The notes under the pieces: model-generated | Told to the model about the DNA's origin: nothing | The model's database searches: none | What the model saw: only the letters and a program-made list of their open reading frames with translations | Assembly (NCBI GenBank): GCA_016932295.1 | Contig: JAFGDC010000088.1 | Coordinates: forward strand, 1-9,515 | DNA: 9,515 nt | Direction of reading: 5' to 3' | Source: a candidate division CSSED10-310 bacterium | Lineage (GTDB): Bacteria; CSSED10-310; JAFGDC01 | Made by a program: the position numbers and the translations under genes | Shown: positions 1-6,833 of the stretch, one piece after another | Numbering within the stretch: the stretch's first letter is position 1 | How the letters are laid out: the number at the start of each line of letters is the position of its first letter

Positions 1-1463
1 AAGGACCATATATCGTTGCGGATCCGAAACCGGTAGACGGCATGGCAGCACCTGCCGGCGGCGCGTCGCAGGCTTCCCAGGGTGGAAACGCTGGCATGAC
101 GCGAAGTTACGAATATGAAAGGAACCATCACCGCCGCATACAGTACCAGGGCAGGCGCCTGTGACCAGGGAAAACAATGTCCGTCCATGGCCTCCTCGGA
201 TTGACCGGCCGCTTCCGACCAGGCCTCCAGGCTTTCCGGCATGAACGAGTGCTCCGCGGCGATGATCTCGAAGAGTGCCGAACCGGGATATGGCCGGTAC
301 GGGTATGGGCCGCCCAGATAGACATTATGGGAAAGCGCGTCGAGTCGATCGATTTCCTTCAGGGTCTGAAGCATGTCGAAGCGGGATTCACCAGGCAGGC
401 CGATCATGAAAGACAGCACAAGGGTCAGGGCATGACCGCGGCACATCGTCACGGTGCGGCGTATCTGGTCAACGGAAATGTCCTTTTTGAGTAACCGCAG
501 CGTCCTGTCAGAACCACTCTCGGCACCCACCCCAAGGACAATCAAGCCAACTCCGGTCATTTCCTCCAGCAACCGGTCATCAATATAGTGGTCTCCAAAA
601 TCGCTGGCGCGGGCCGATGCCTGCCAGAAGAACCGCATATCCCGGCGCCGGATCTCCCGCAGGAATTCCTTGAGACGCACACGGTCGGCGAAGAAATCGT
701 CGTCTTCCAGGACGAATGTCTGGATATTGTACCGGTTCATGAGGAACGAGATATCGTCCAGAATAGCCGCTGCATTCCTCCGGCGGTGCCGCCTCCTGGT
801 CCAGGGATTGGCGGGATTGATACAGAATGAGCACCGGTAGGGGCAGCCGCGCCCCGCGTGAATGAACGTGGCGTTGCCGACGGCCAGCGGCGTATAAGCC
901 GACAGCAGGGCAATCTGCCCGGGGGAGAGCAATTCATAGGCGGGCCGTGGGAGTGCATCCATGTCGGGCGGCTCCCGCGGAGGAGTTCTCCGGATCACGC
1001 CGTCGCCATCACGAAAGGCGATGCCGGCAATGCCGGTGAAGCCGGCATCCCCATCGATGGCCGCGGCCAGTTCCACGATGGTTTCGTCGCCCTCGCCGAT
1101 GACCACTACATCGCAGTATCGACTGTCCGCGGTCTGCTCCGGGAAAAGACTGGGATGCACTCCACCCCAGACGATGGGAAGCTGCGGCGCGATCTCGCGT
1201 AAACGGGCCGCGATCTTCAGGCCGTCCGGTATCTGTGTGCTCATGGCGGTGATGCCGGCGAACAGCGCCCCGGGAGCCAGCCGGTCGATCGCCTCCATGT
1301 AGGAGTCATCGGAAGGCGCATCCACTAATTCGACCCGGTATCCGGCCTCCTGAAGGACGGCGCCGATACAGAGAAGTGACATGGAGAGCATCGGCCTGTC
1401 CCGATGCCGGGGATCGATGATGTAGTGCGGGCGAATCAATACGACATGGCGCTTGTCACTCAT
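1..1463 (-). CDS. B12-binding-type radical SAM protein (C-terminus cut by window edge)
   Basis: This frame is open from the ATG at 1463 to base 1, giving 487 residues with no stop, so the end lies outside the window. Residues ~4-140 look like the Rossmann-like cobalamin-binding domain of BchE-type radical SAM enzymes, including GGVHPSLFPE and the following VIGEGDETI stretch. The usual DxHxxG motif for a cobalamin-ligating histidine is not seen. The radical SAM core follows. Its cluster motif CxxxCxxC is C207-C211-C214 in GRGCPYRCSFC, and the family's GAESGS segment has E315. Such enzymes bind a [4Fe-4S] cluster and cleave S-adenosylmethionine to start radical chemistry, but the substrate cannot be read from sequence. 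Residues ~436-454 are strongly hydrophobic, followed by a basic tail, so the end may associate with the membrane. A GGAG (1472-1469) sits 5 nt before the ATG, supporting this start. The gene is divergent from the kinase at 1922. Family assignment is secure; function is unknown. Confidence 0.9.
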   Translation of the reverse strand, partial: MSDKRHVVLIRPHYIIDPRHRDRPMLSMSLLCIGAVLQEAGYRVELVDAPSDDSYMEAIDRLAPGALFAGITAMSTQIPDGLKIAARLREIAPQLPIVWGGVHPSLFPEQTADSRYCDVVVIGEGDETIVELAAAIDGDAGFTGIAGIAFRDGDGVIRRTPPREPPDMDALPRPAYELLSPGQIALLSAYTPLAVGNATFIHAGRGCPYRCSFCINPANPWTRRRHRRRNAAAILDDISFLMNRYNIQTFVLEDDDFFADRVRLKEFLREIRRRDMRFFWQASARASDFGDHYIDDRLLEEMTGVGLIVLGVGAESGSDRTLRLLKKDISVDQIRRTVTMCRGHALTLVLSFMIGLPGESRFDMLQTLKEIDRLDALSHNVYLGGPYPYRPYPGSALFEIIAAEHSFMPESLEAWSEAAGQSEEAMDGHCFPWSQAPALVLYAAVMVPFIFVTSRHASVSTLGSLRRAAGRCCHAVYRFRIRNDIWS

Positions 1464-1591
1464 GGTCACTCCAGGTTGTTTGCCCAGTTTACCAGAGAGA
1501 AGAATCCGGAGAAAATCAAATTCAACATGGGATCAATTGGAGATCCTGCAACAGTCGTCGCGAACCCGTTGGCCATTTCGCACCGGGATGC

Positions 1592-1614
1592 GCATCATGC
1601 CGGCCGGCTGATGC
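1592..1614. repeat. Inverted repeat in the intergenic region
   Basis: GCATCA at 1592-1597 pairs exactly with TGATGC at 1609-1614. After one unpaired T, the interior GCCGGCCGGC (1599-1608) is itself a perfect palindrome. Together they form an almost continuous dyad of 11 paired positions per arm. No T-run follows on either strand and no gene ends here, so it is unlikely to be an ordinary terminator. It could be an operator, an RNA hairpin in the leader of one of the divergent genes, or chance in GC-rich DNA. Confidence 0.4.
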
Positions 1615-1860
1615 AGACGTTGCCGCCGGAATGGCGCCACCTGCCGACCGTGCACCGGCGCCTCCTCCACAGCCTCGCGATGGATAGTGGGTCTTAGATG
1701 CTTGGCTCGAGTGTACGCTCCTGTAACCGAATACCGACATCTTTCGTACAACGGGAACGCCGGAAGGTGCCTACATCCTGTGGATAAAGCTTGACTGACT
1801 GCGGAAAGGGTTGGCGCGCGAAGATGACTGAGGGGCGCCGAAAACCATCCTGCCAAGCCG

Positions 1861-1890
1861 TTTACGACATTCCTGGCGGTGTGTTATAAA
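1861..1890 (+). promoter_or_regulatory. Probable extended -10 promoter of the PfkB-like kinase gene
   Basis: TATAAA at 1885-1890 is preceded by TG one base upstream (TGTTATAAA), an extended -10 element. A weak -35, TTTACG (1861-1866, 4 of 6 matches to TTGACA), lies 18 nt upstream. Transcription would begin near 1897, leaving a leader of about 25 nt that contains the ribosome binding site. This is a motif match only. Confidence 0.45.
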
Positions 1891-1921
1891 AACCGAAAAC
1901 CTGAATGCGGGAGGCTGAACG

Positions 1922-3862
1922 ATGTGTCTATGGATCGTGGGGCAGTATGTTCTGGACGTGACGGTGGAATTGAACCTGGAGGATTATTACACGGCGGCGA
2001 GCGCGACGGGAACTCCCATCAGGGATCTTATCAAGGTGGAAGGCCAGGCTCTGCGGGTGCATCCGAGACTCGAACTGGAGGTGGATGTCAGAGGGCAGAA
2101 GGTGAAATTCCCTTTGAGAATCGTCGATGACGGTACGCCGATAGATGAAGCATGCGAATTGGTCCCGGGCAGGAAGTACGATCTCGCCTCCGAACCGATG
2201 AATGAAAAGGTGACGATATCCACCATCGCCAGCCGGGTGAACTGGGGGGGCGGCGGTATGAACGTGGCCATGGCCATCAGGGACATGTCGCCGGTTGAAC
2301 TGACCGGGCATGTCAAATTCTCAGCGATTTCACATAACTGGGTATTAAACAAAGTGGCACAGGAATTGAACGATATCTTGGCAGATTCAAGTTGGAAAGG
2401 CACATTCACCGGCGGTGACGAGGACCGTTCAGGGGAACCAATCCCTGGTAGTCCGCTGGAACCGAAGATGCCCTGTGAAGACGCGATAAGACGAGTGTCG
2501 AACTTCATGAAACGGTACGATTCTGAAGTGAACGTCATTGAATGGGCGCTTGCCAAGGCAAACATCGATTTCGCGTTGTGCCGCGACGGCATGATTCGGC
2601 GAAATGAATCGTTGCTGCCGGCGCGTAACCTGGTTATCAGCCAGGTTTCCAGTCCCAGGGTTCAACTGAAGGACAAAATCGTCCTCAGGGGAGCGAAACC
2701 CCAGCTTGACTACTCAATCAGGGAACAACCCGCGGCAGGCAACAAATCAGAATGGAATCGACTGGTGACGTCATTCGTCGATGAAAATTTTAAAAACCAA
2801 AATATTTACCTCATGATCAATTCACTGGAAGATCCTGAACTGCTCCGTCAACTTTTAAAAAAATGGAACGAACTCGAAAATGAGGATGACGATCAACAGA
2901 ACAATGAAGTACTCGGTGGCATCATCGCCATGACCAAGACTAATCAGAAGCACGTCGATACCATGTTTGTCAAAAAAGGATTCCAACATCTTATAAAAAG
3001 ATTCTCCATACTCATGAACGAGACTGAACTGGCAAGCCTCATGTGTACACTTTTTTTGCATTCAAGCAAAAGAAAGAAATTCTATATACCTGTCATACAA
3101 ATGTTGCTCAGACATGAACGGGAGCGATTAAAAAGACTGCTGCCACAGGAAGATGACCAGCTCTTCAGACCTGAAAACACTCAACAGGTGGCGGGAAAAC
3201 TCTGTGAGTTATGGAAGCAAGCCAACAATCCGGAGGAATCCGGTGAAACAGCGGAAATCGAGGCGAAGAAAACGCTGGACGGTATCCAGGGTCTCTTTAA
3301 TCCGATAACCGAAAATGTGCTGAATCTCAAGAAGGCCATCGAATCGTTGGACATACTCAGAACAGCGGTGAAACTGGAAGGCAATCTCTATCTGACGCTG
3401 GGCAAGCATGGCAGCATGTGCCTGGACAGGAATGACCATGTTTCCTTCGCCAAGGCCATACCTGGATTCAGTGAGGGGTATGACACCACCGGCCTGGGTG
3501 ATGCCTGGGCGGCGGTGATCACGCTGTTGGAGTATCACACGATCCAGGCGACCCGAAAAGGGTACAATGCGTATCCTCAACCATTCTGGAGAGAAATGAA
3601 CCCCAGGTACTTTATAAAGGTCGCCAATGCCGTGGCCAGTTGCAAGTTCACCAATCCCTACGGTCGGGTGTTTCTGCCGCAGCTTTTAAGAATCATGCGC
3701 AATCACTACATCCCGATCTCTGAGTTCCATCTTCCGGGAATCAGAAAAACCCCTTACACCGTGACTGATGCAGATACGATCACCCAACGACCCGAGAATG
3801 CCGAACGCATCGAGGATGCCCTCTGCAAGGCGCTCGAGAATGTTTTCCCGATGGGTGTCTGA
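1922..3862 (+). CDS. PfkB/ribokinase-fold kinase, greatly enlarged
   Basis: The 646-residue product carries the hallmarks of the PfkB sugar/nucleoside kinase fold in the right order. These are a first strand (IVGQYVLDV, ~5-13), the GG..NVA motif (GGGGMNVA, 109-116), NETEL (366-370), the TLGKHG strand-turn (492-497) and DTTGLGD (521-527), where D527 should be the catalytic base. The family phosphorylates a hydroxyl on a sugar or related small molecule using ATP; the substrate is not readable here. Usual members are about 300 residues. This one has a long N-terminal lid region, extra sequence between ~120 and ~200, a charged, probably helical insertion between ~372 and ~485, and a C-terminal extension after ~560. 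Both signature motifs are intact, so it is probably active. The ATG follows GGGAGG (1909-1914) by 7 nt. Its middle is AT-rich compared with its ends. It is a single gene, convergent with the MATE gene. Fold assignment is confident; the biological role is unknown. Confidence 0.85.
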   Translation: MCLWIVGQYVLDVTVELNLEDYYTAASATGTPIRDLIKVEGQALRVHPRLELEVDVRGQKVKFPLRIVDDGTPIDEACELVPGRKYDLASEPMNEKVTISTIASRVNWGGGGMNVAMAIRDMSPVELTGHVKFSAISHNWVLNKVAQELNDILADSSWKGTFTGGDEDRSGEPIPGSPLEPKMPCEDAIRRVSNFMKRYDSEVNVIEWALAKANIDFALCRDGMIRRNESLLPARNLVISQVSSPRVQLKDKIVLRGAKPQLDYSIREQPAAGNKSEWNRLVTSFVDENFKNQNIYLMINSLEDPELLRQLLKKWNELENEDDDQQNNEVLGGIIAMTKTNQKHVDTMFVKKGFQHLIKRFSILMNETELASLMCTLFLHSSKRKKFYIPVIQMLLRHERERLKRLLPQEDDQLFRPENTQQVAGKLCELWKQANNPEESGETAEIEAKKTLDGIQGLFNPITENVLNLKKAIESLDILRTAVKLEGNLYLTLGKHGSMCLDRNDHVSFAKAIPGFSEGYDTTGLGDAWAAVITLLEYHTIQATRKGYNAYPQPFWREMNPRYFIKVANAVASCKFTNPYGRVFLPQLLRIMRNHYIPISEFHLPGIRKTPYTVTDADTITQRPENAERIEDALCKALENVFPMGV

Positions 3863-3959
3863 AGAGCCGACAGGAAACGGCATATGACAAACCGCCATGG
3901 ATCTGCGCAAACGTCTGTTGCGTAGCAGGAAGAACGAGACCACCCTTGGGGTAAGGTTT

Positions 3960-5345
3960 TCATGCCGGCCGGCGGAGCGGCGCAGGGCCGGCCGCCGCGC
4001 TCTGTGTGCCCAGTTTGCGCAGCAGACGCCGCACCCAGGCGGCGGCGAACAGACCGGTGAGTATCTCGGACAGGACCACGCCGAACAACAGGCCGCGGAA
4101 TCCGAAGTACCTGGCGCCGACAAGCACCAGCGGCCACTGGACAATGATGAGGCGGAGGATCGTGTTGGCGGAACTGTCGAGGGGGCGGTTGACGGCATTC
4201 ATGCCGCTGTTGGAGGTCATGGCCAGACCGCGGAACATGAACGCCGCCGGCATGATGGTCAGATACAGGCTCAACGACTCGAGAACCAGCGGATCCCCGG
4301 TGAAGACACCGGCCAGTGTGCCCGATACCAGAGAGAGTCCGATCACCAATGCCATACCCCAGAAGATGCAGTACCTGAAGGTGAGGGCTTGCGCGCGGAT
4401 GACGCGATCCAGCCGGCCGGCGCCCCAGTTCTGCCCGATGAAGGGAACCAGGGAAGCGCCGAGAGCCAGGATCGGAATCACCGCCATGTGCTCGATCCTG
4501 GTTCCGGCGCTCAACGCCGCCACCGTCTCGGTGCCGAACCCGCTCACCACCCTGGTGATGAAGCCGGCGGTGACCGGCGTCAACATATTGGTGGCGCCGG
4601 TGGGCACGCCGATGTAAAGGATCCTCCGCCACGAGGAGAACATGGTGCGCAGCGCCAGGTTGCGGAAGGTGATCAATCCTTTCCACCGGTCGAGGACGTA
4701 ATATCCGGCCACCAGGGAGAACGCCCGGCTGATCACGGTAGCCAGCGCGGCGCCCTCGATCCCCATGGGCGGCAGCGGCCCCCAGCCGAAGATGAAGAGC
4801 GGGTCGAGCACGACGTTCAGACCAAGATCGGCGGTCATGATGATGCTTGGAGTCAGGGTATCGCCCGTGGCTCGGATCACGTTGTTACCGAGCATGGGCA
4901 CTATGACGAAGATGATTCCGGCGAACCAGATGGTCATGTACTGGGACGCCATGGCCAGTATCTCACCTTCCGCCCCCAATCCGACGAGCAGGCGATGCAG
5001 GCTCAGGCGACCGACACACACAAACAGGATCGCCGCAAACAACCCCAACAACAGCGCATGCATGCTCAGCCGTTTCACCTCGTCCGTATTTCCCCCGCCG
5101 ATCGATCTGGACACCACCGACGCCGTGCCGATACCGACGCCCATAATCAGTGAGTGAACGCACATAACGATAGGGAATGTGTATCCCATGGCAGCCAGTG
5201 CCTTGGTCCCGAGAAGGGAAACCCAGTACGTGTCCGTGATGTTGAAAGCGGCGCCGGCGATGAAACCAATCATCATGGAGAGCGTCATGCGAAGCAGCGA
5301 ACCGTTGACGGGACCGGTCAGCAATCCGGCATTGTGTTTCTTCAT
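3960..5345 (-). CDS. MATE-family multidrug/cation antiporter
   Basis: This is a 461-residue inner-membrane protein of the multidrug and toxic compound extrusion family. The family exports drugs or metabolites in exchange for Na+ or H+. The N-terminal half has the typical opening (LLTGPVNGSLLRMTL), then a helix leading into AFNITDTYWVSLLGTKALAAMGYTFP, and later a VSRSIGGGN loop. The second half repeats this pattern (FGTETVAALSAGTRIEHM, PFIGQNWGAGR). Length and hydrophobicity fit 12 transmembrane helices in two pseudo-symmetric bundles, ending in a basic cytoplasmic tail. The frame is open 22 codons further upstream to 5411. I prefer the ATG at 5345 because an AGAGGA (5354-5349) lies just ahead of it and the family's N-terminus begins there. 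It follows the MarR gene on the same strand with a 105-bp gap, so it is probably co-transcribed with it and controlled by it. The substrate is unknown. Confidence 0.93.
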   Translation of the reverse strand: MKKHNAGLLTGPVNGSLLRMTLSMMIGFIAGAAFNITDTYWVSLLGTKALAAMGYTFPIVMCVHSLIMGVGIGTASVVSRSIGGGNTDEVKRLSMHALLLGLFAAILFVCVGRLSLHRLLVGLGAEGEILAMASQYMTIWFAGIIFVIVPMLGNNVIRATGDTLTPSIIMTADLGLNVVLDPLFIFGWGPLPPMGIEGAALATVISRAFSLVAGYYVLDRWKGLITFRNLALRTMFSSWRRILYIGVPTGATNMLTPVTAGFITRVVSGFGTETVAALSAGTRIEHMAVIPILALGASLVPFIGQNWGAGRLDRVIRAQALTFRYCIFWGMALVIGLSLVSGTLAGVFTGDPLVLESLSLYLTIMPAAFMFRGLAMTSNSGMNAVNRPLDSSANTILRLIIVQWPLVLVGARYFGFRGLLFGVVLSEILTGLFAAAWVRRLLRKLGTQSAAAGPAPLRRPA

Positions 5346-5450
5346 GCTTCCTCTCTGACTGGAAACAATCCACTCTTCCCCGTAATCCTGGATGCATCCG
5401 GCGGAGCGCAACCGGCCTGGCGCCGGTGGTCACCGCCGGCCGACCTTCCC

Positions 5451-5960
5451 TCAATCATCCATACCTTCATCATCCTCGCCACTTTCTCCCCCCAGGGCGG
5501 CATTGACCTCCTCCAGAACGCTCAGCCAACGGTCCGGCAGATCACCCGGCGGAACGACGGCAAGATCGGCCAGCCTGGAAAACAGCGCATGGTCACCAAC
5601 CTCGAAATGGCGGCGAACACAAGCCGACAGTGTTATCCGGACCGCCCGGCGATCATCCGCGCTGATGCTTCGCTCCAGGTACCCCGATTTCACCAGGCCA
5701 TCCACCATCACCGATGCCGATGGCGTGGTCACCCGCAATTCACGGGCCAGTCGCTTGAGGGAAATCCCTTCGACGTGTTCAGCACATAGCTCCTTCACCA
5801 CTCCGATCATCCGTGCCTGGCGGTGTGACAAGTCTCCCGGCGGCAGGGACCCGAAGATGGCCGCCACTTCGGCGCAGGCGTGATTTCGAAGGTGATGCAT
5901 GATCCTGTTGTTGAGTGTCCAGATCGCTTCAACCGTGCGCTGAATCGATTCTCGGGACAT
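5451..5960 (-). CDS. MarR-family transcriptional regulator
   Basis: The 169-residue product has the winged helix-turn-helix of MarR regulators. The helices span ~66-97 (ISLKRLARELRVTTPSASVM and GLVKSGYLER), and the wing carries the family's DDRRAVRITLS (102-112). Helices at both ends would form the dimer interface. Such proteins usually repress their own operon and a neighbouring exporter until a small ligand binds. Here the next gene on the same strand is a MATE exporter, which fits that arrangement. The frame can be extended to a TTG at 5984. The ATG at 5960 is the better start, because GGGGGAGG (5975-5968) stands 7 nt ahead of it and would otherwise be coding. The C-terminal tail is very acidic. 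A promoter and an inverted repeat that could be its operator lie just upstream (5985-6034). The ligand is unknown. Confidence 0.92.
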   Translation of the reverse strand: MSRESIQRTVEAIWTLNNRIMHHLRNHACAEVAAIFGSLPPGDLSHRQARMIGVVKELCAEHVEGISLKRLARELRVTTPSASVMVDGLVKSGYLERSISADDRRAVRITLSACVRRHFEVGDHALFSRLADLAVVPPGDLPDRWLSVLEEVNAALGGESGEDDEGMDD

Positions 5961-5984
5961 GATCGAACCTCCCCCAATCAGCAA

Positions 5985-6018
5985 TTGATTAGGATGGTCA
6001 AATTTATAGATTAATCAA
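5985..6018. promoter_or_regulatory. Candidate MarR operator: inverted repeat TTGATTA / TAATCAA
   Basis: TTGATTA (5985-5991) and TAATCAA (6012-6018) are exact 7-bp inverted arms separated by 20 bp. A perfect GATTAATC palindrome (6009-6016) overlaps the right arm, and AATCA...TGATT (5976-5990) forms a further small dyad nearer the gene. The repeat brackets the predicted -10 of the MarR promoter, the position expected for autorepression. The AT-rich dyad contrasts with its GC-rich surroundings. Assignment to this MarR protein is inference from position. Confidence 0.45.
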
Positions 6019-6034
6019 ACTACAGTCAAGTCAA
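6001..6034 (-). promoter_or_regulatory. Probable promoter of the marR-MATE unit
   Basis: On the minus strand TTGACT occurs twice in overlap (6034-6029 and 6029-6024). Downstream lie TATAAA (6008-6003, 15 nt from the nearer -35) and, offset by two bases, TAAATT (6006-6001, 17 nt away). Either pair gives a sigma-70-like promoter reading towards the MarR gene. The leader would run through the inverted repeat to the ribosome binding site at 5975-5968. Confidence 0.5.
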
Positions 6035-6224
6035 ATATAGTGTGAAGAGACCAGTCAATGGACCCGGGGCGATCCCGAACCGGGACGATGGCGGCTCGGT
6101 TCAGGCACCCGGTTCAGGCACAATGAACGTATCGACTGGTGTCCGCGGACGGCAATGCCGAAATCCCGCGCATGAAGGGTCATGGGATACCCAGCGGTGC
6201 TCCGCGTTCCAATCGGATCGGCGA
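6035..6224. other. Non-coding stretch downstream of nifU
   Basis: No supportable gene lies between the nifU stop and the MarR promoter. A short perfect hairpin, TCCCG-AAC-CGGGA (6073-6085), and a 12-bp direct repeat (6097-6121) are present. Neither is followed by a T-run on the minus strand, so no intrinsic terminator for nifU could be identified. Confidence 0.5.
6097..6121. repeat. Tandem 12-bp direct repeat
   Basis: CGGTTCAGGCAC occurs at 6097-6108 and again at 6110-6121, two exact copies separated by a single base (period 13). It lies in non-coding DNA after nifU. It may be a slippage duplication; no binding protein can be named. Confidence 0.7.
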
Positions 6225-6833
6225 TTATTTGAAGTGCTGCTCCGTGTACCAATCGAGCAACCGGCGGGCTTCCGCCTCGCACTGGCCGCACACCGTTCCC
6301 AGCTTGGTGGCTTCCTGCAGTTGCAGGTAGGTCCTCGCCCCCTCCAGCACCGCCTCCTCGATCTCATGATCCGTCACATTCATGCACTGGCAGACCAGCC
6401 GGGCCTTCTCCTCCACCACCATTTCCTTCAATCCCTGGCGTTGGTAATAGTCATTGATGGCGGCCCGCAGCGCTTTGTCACCCAACACGGAGCAGTGGAT
6501 CTTGTTTTCCGGCAATCCGCCTAGTTTCGCCGCGATGTCTTTGGGCGAGATATTAAACGCCTCCTTCAGCGTCATTCCCTTCACCGCTTCCGACAGGATC
6601 GAGGTGCTGGCGATAGCGCTGGCGCAACCGTAAGTCTTCCAACGACAGTCGGTGATCACTCCCTTGTCGTCATCCACCTTGATGAACAACACCATCTGAT
6701 CGCCGCATTTCACATTACCCACTTCTCCACGTCCGTCGAAATCGAACTTCTCGTCACCCCATAGGATATTCTTGAGATTCATGAAGTGTTCCTTGACCAC
6801 CTCCGAGTAGACCCAATCTCCCGATGATGCCAT
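6225..6833 (-). CDS. nifU: Short NifU-type Fe-S cluster scaffold (IscU domain plus BFD-like [2Fe-2S] domain)
   Basis: This 202-residue protein receives sulfur from NifS and builds Fe-S clusters for transfer to apo-proteins. Residues ~8-130 are the IscU/NifU N-terminal scaffold with all three cluster cysteines: C43 (in CGD, with D45), C70 (YGCASAIA) and C114 (IHCS, with H113). Residues ~147-195 are a BFD-like domain with C148, C150, C182 and C185, the four ligands of the permanent [2Fe-2S] centre of NifU proteins. The C-terminal Nfu domain found in full-length NifU (~300 residues) is absent. The HscA-binding LPPVK motif of IscU is replaced by LPENK, consistent with a NIF-type rather than ISC-type partner set. 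Its ATG shares one base with the NifS stop (TGATG), and GGAGGAGGG (6846-6838) lies 4 nt upstream inside nifS, suggesting coupled translation. No nitrogenase genes are in view, so a general housekeeping role is likelier than a nitrogen-fixation role. Confidence 0.93.
   Translation of the reverse strand: MASSGDWVYSEVVKEHFMNLKNILWGDEKFDFDGRGEVGNVKCGDQMVLFIKVDDDKGVITDCRWKTYGCASAIASTSILSEAVKGMTLKEAFNISPKDIAAKLGGLPENKIHCSVLGDKALRAAINDYYQRQGLKEMVVEEKARLVCQCMNVTDHEIEEAVLEGARTYLQLQEATKLGTVCGQCEAEARRLLDWYTEQHFK

Larger units (their letters stand above)
1464..1921. other. Non-coding stretch between divergent genes (458 bp)
   Basis: This gap separates the radical SAM gene, read leftwards, from the kinase, read rightwards, so it must carry both start regions. 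Open frames inside it, such as one across 1533-1856 on the minus strand, are rich in Arg, His and Pro. They show no recognisable domain and have no convincing ribosome binding site. I see no tRNA or riboswitch. A strong inverted repeat lies at 1592-1614 and a probable promoter for the kinase at 1861-1890. I found no clear promoter for the radical SAM gene. Confidence 0.6.

Noticed and set aside
1791..1830. TTGACT at 1791-1796 as a -35 for the kinase gene
   Set aside because: At 16-19 nt downstream there is only GC-rich sequence with no -10-like hexamer; the extended -10 at 1882-1890 is better.
1533..1856. A 107-codon minus-strand frame between the radical SAM and kinase genes
   Set aside because: It is rich in Arg, His, Ser and Pro, as expected for random frames in GC-rich DNA. 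It has no recognisable motif and no good ribosome binding site.
1987..2592. A 201-codon minus-strand frame opposite the kinase gene
   Set aside because: It lies fully inside the kinase, whose plus-strand frame has clear PfkB motifs and a good start; the minus-strand product shows no domain.
3943..3960. Possible terminator CCTT-GGGGT-AAGG-TTTT between the convergent kinase and MATE genes
   Set aside because: The stem is only 4 bp and the T-run only four bases, too weak to call, although the position is suitable.
3897..5153. A 418-codon plus-strand frame opposite the MATE gene
   Set aside because: The product is a long run of Gly, Arg, His, Gln and Glu without a fold. The minus strand encodes a full MATE transporter across the same bases.
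5380..5445. GC-rich imperfect hairpins between the MarR and MATE genes
   Set aside because: The stems contain mismatches and are not followed by a T-run on the minus strand; this is expected by chance in such GC-rich sequence.
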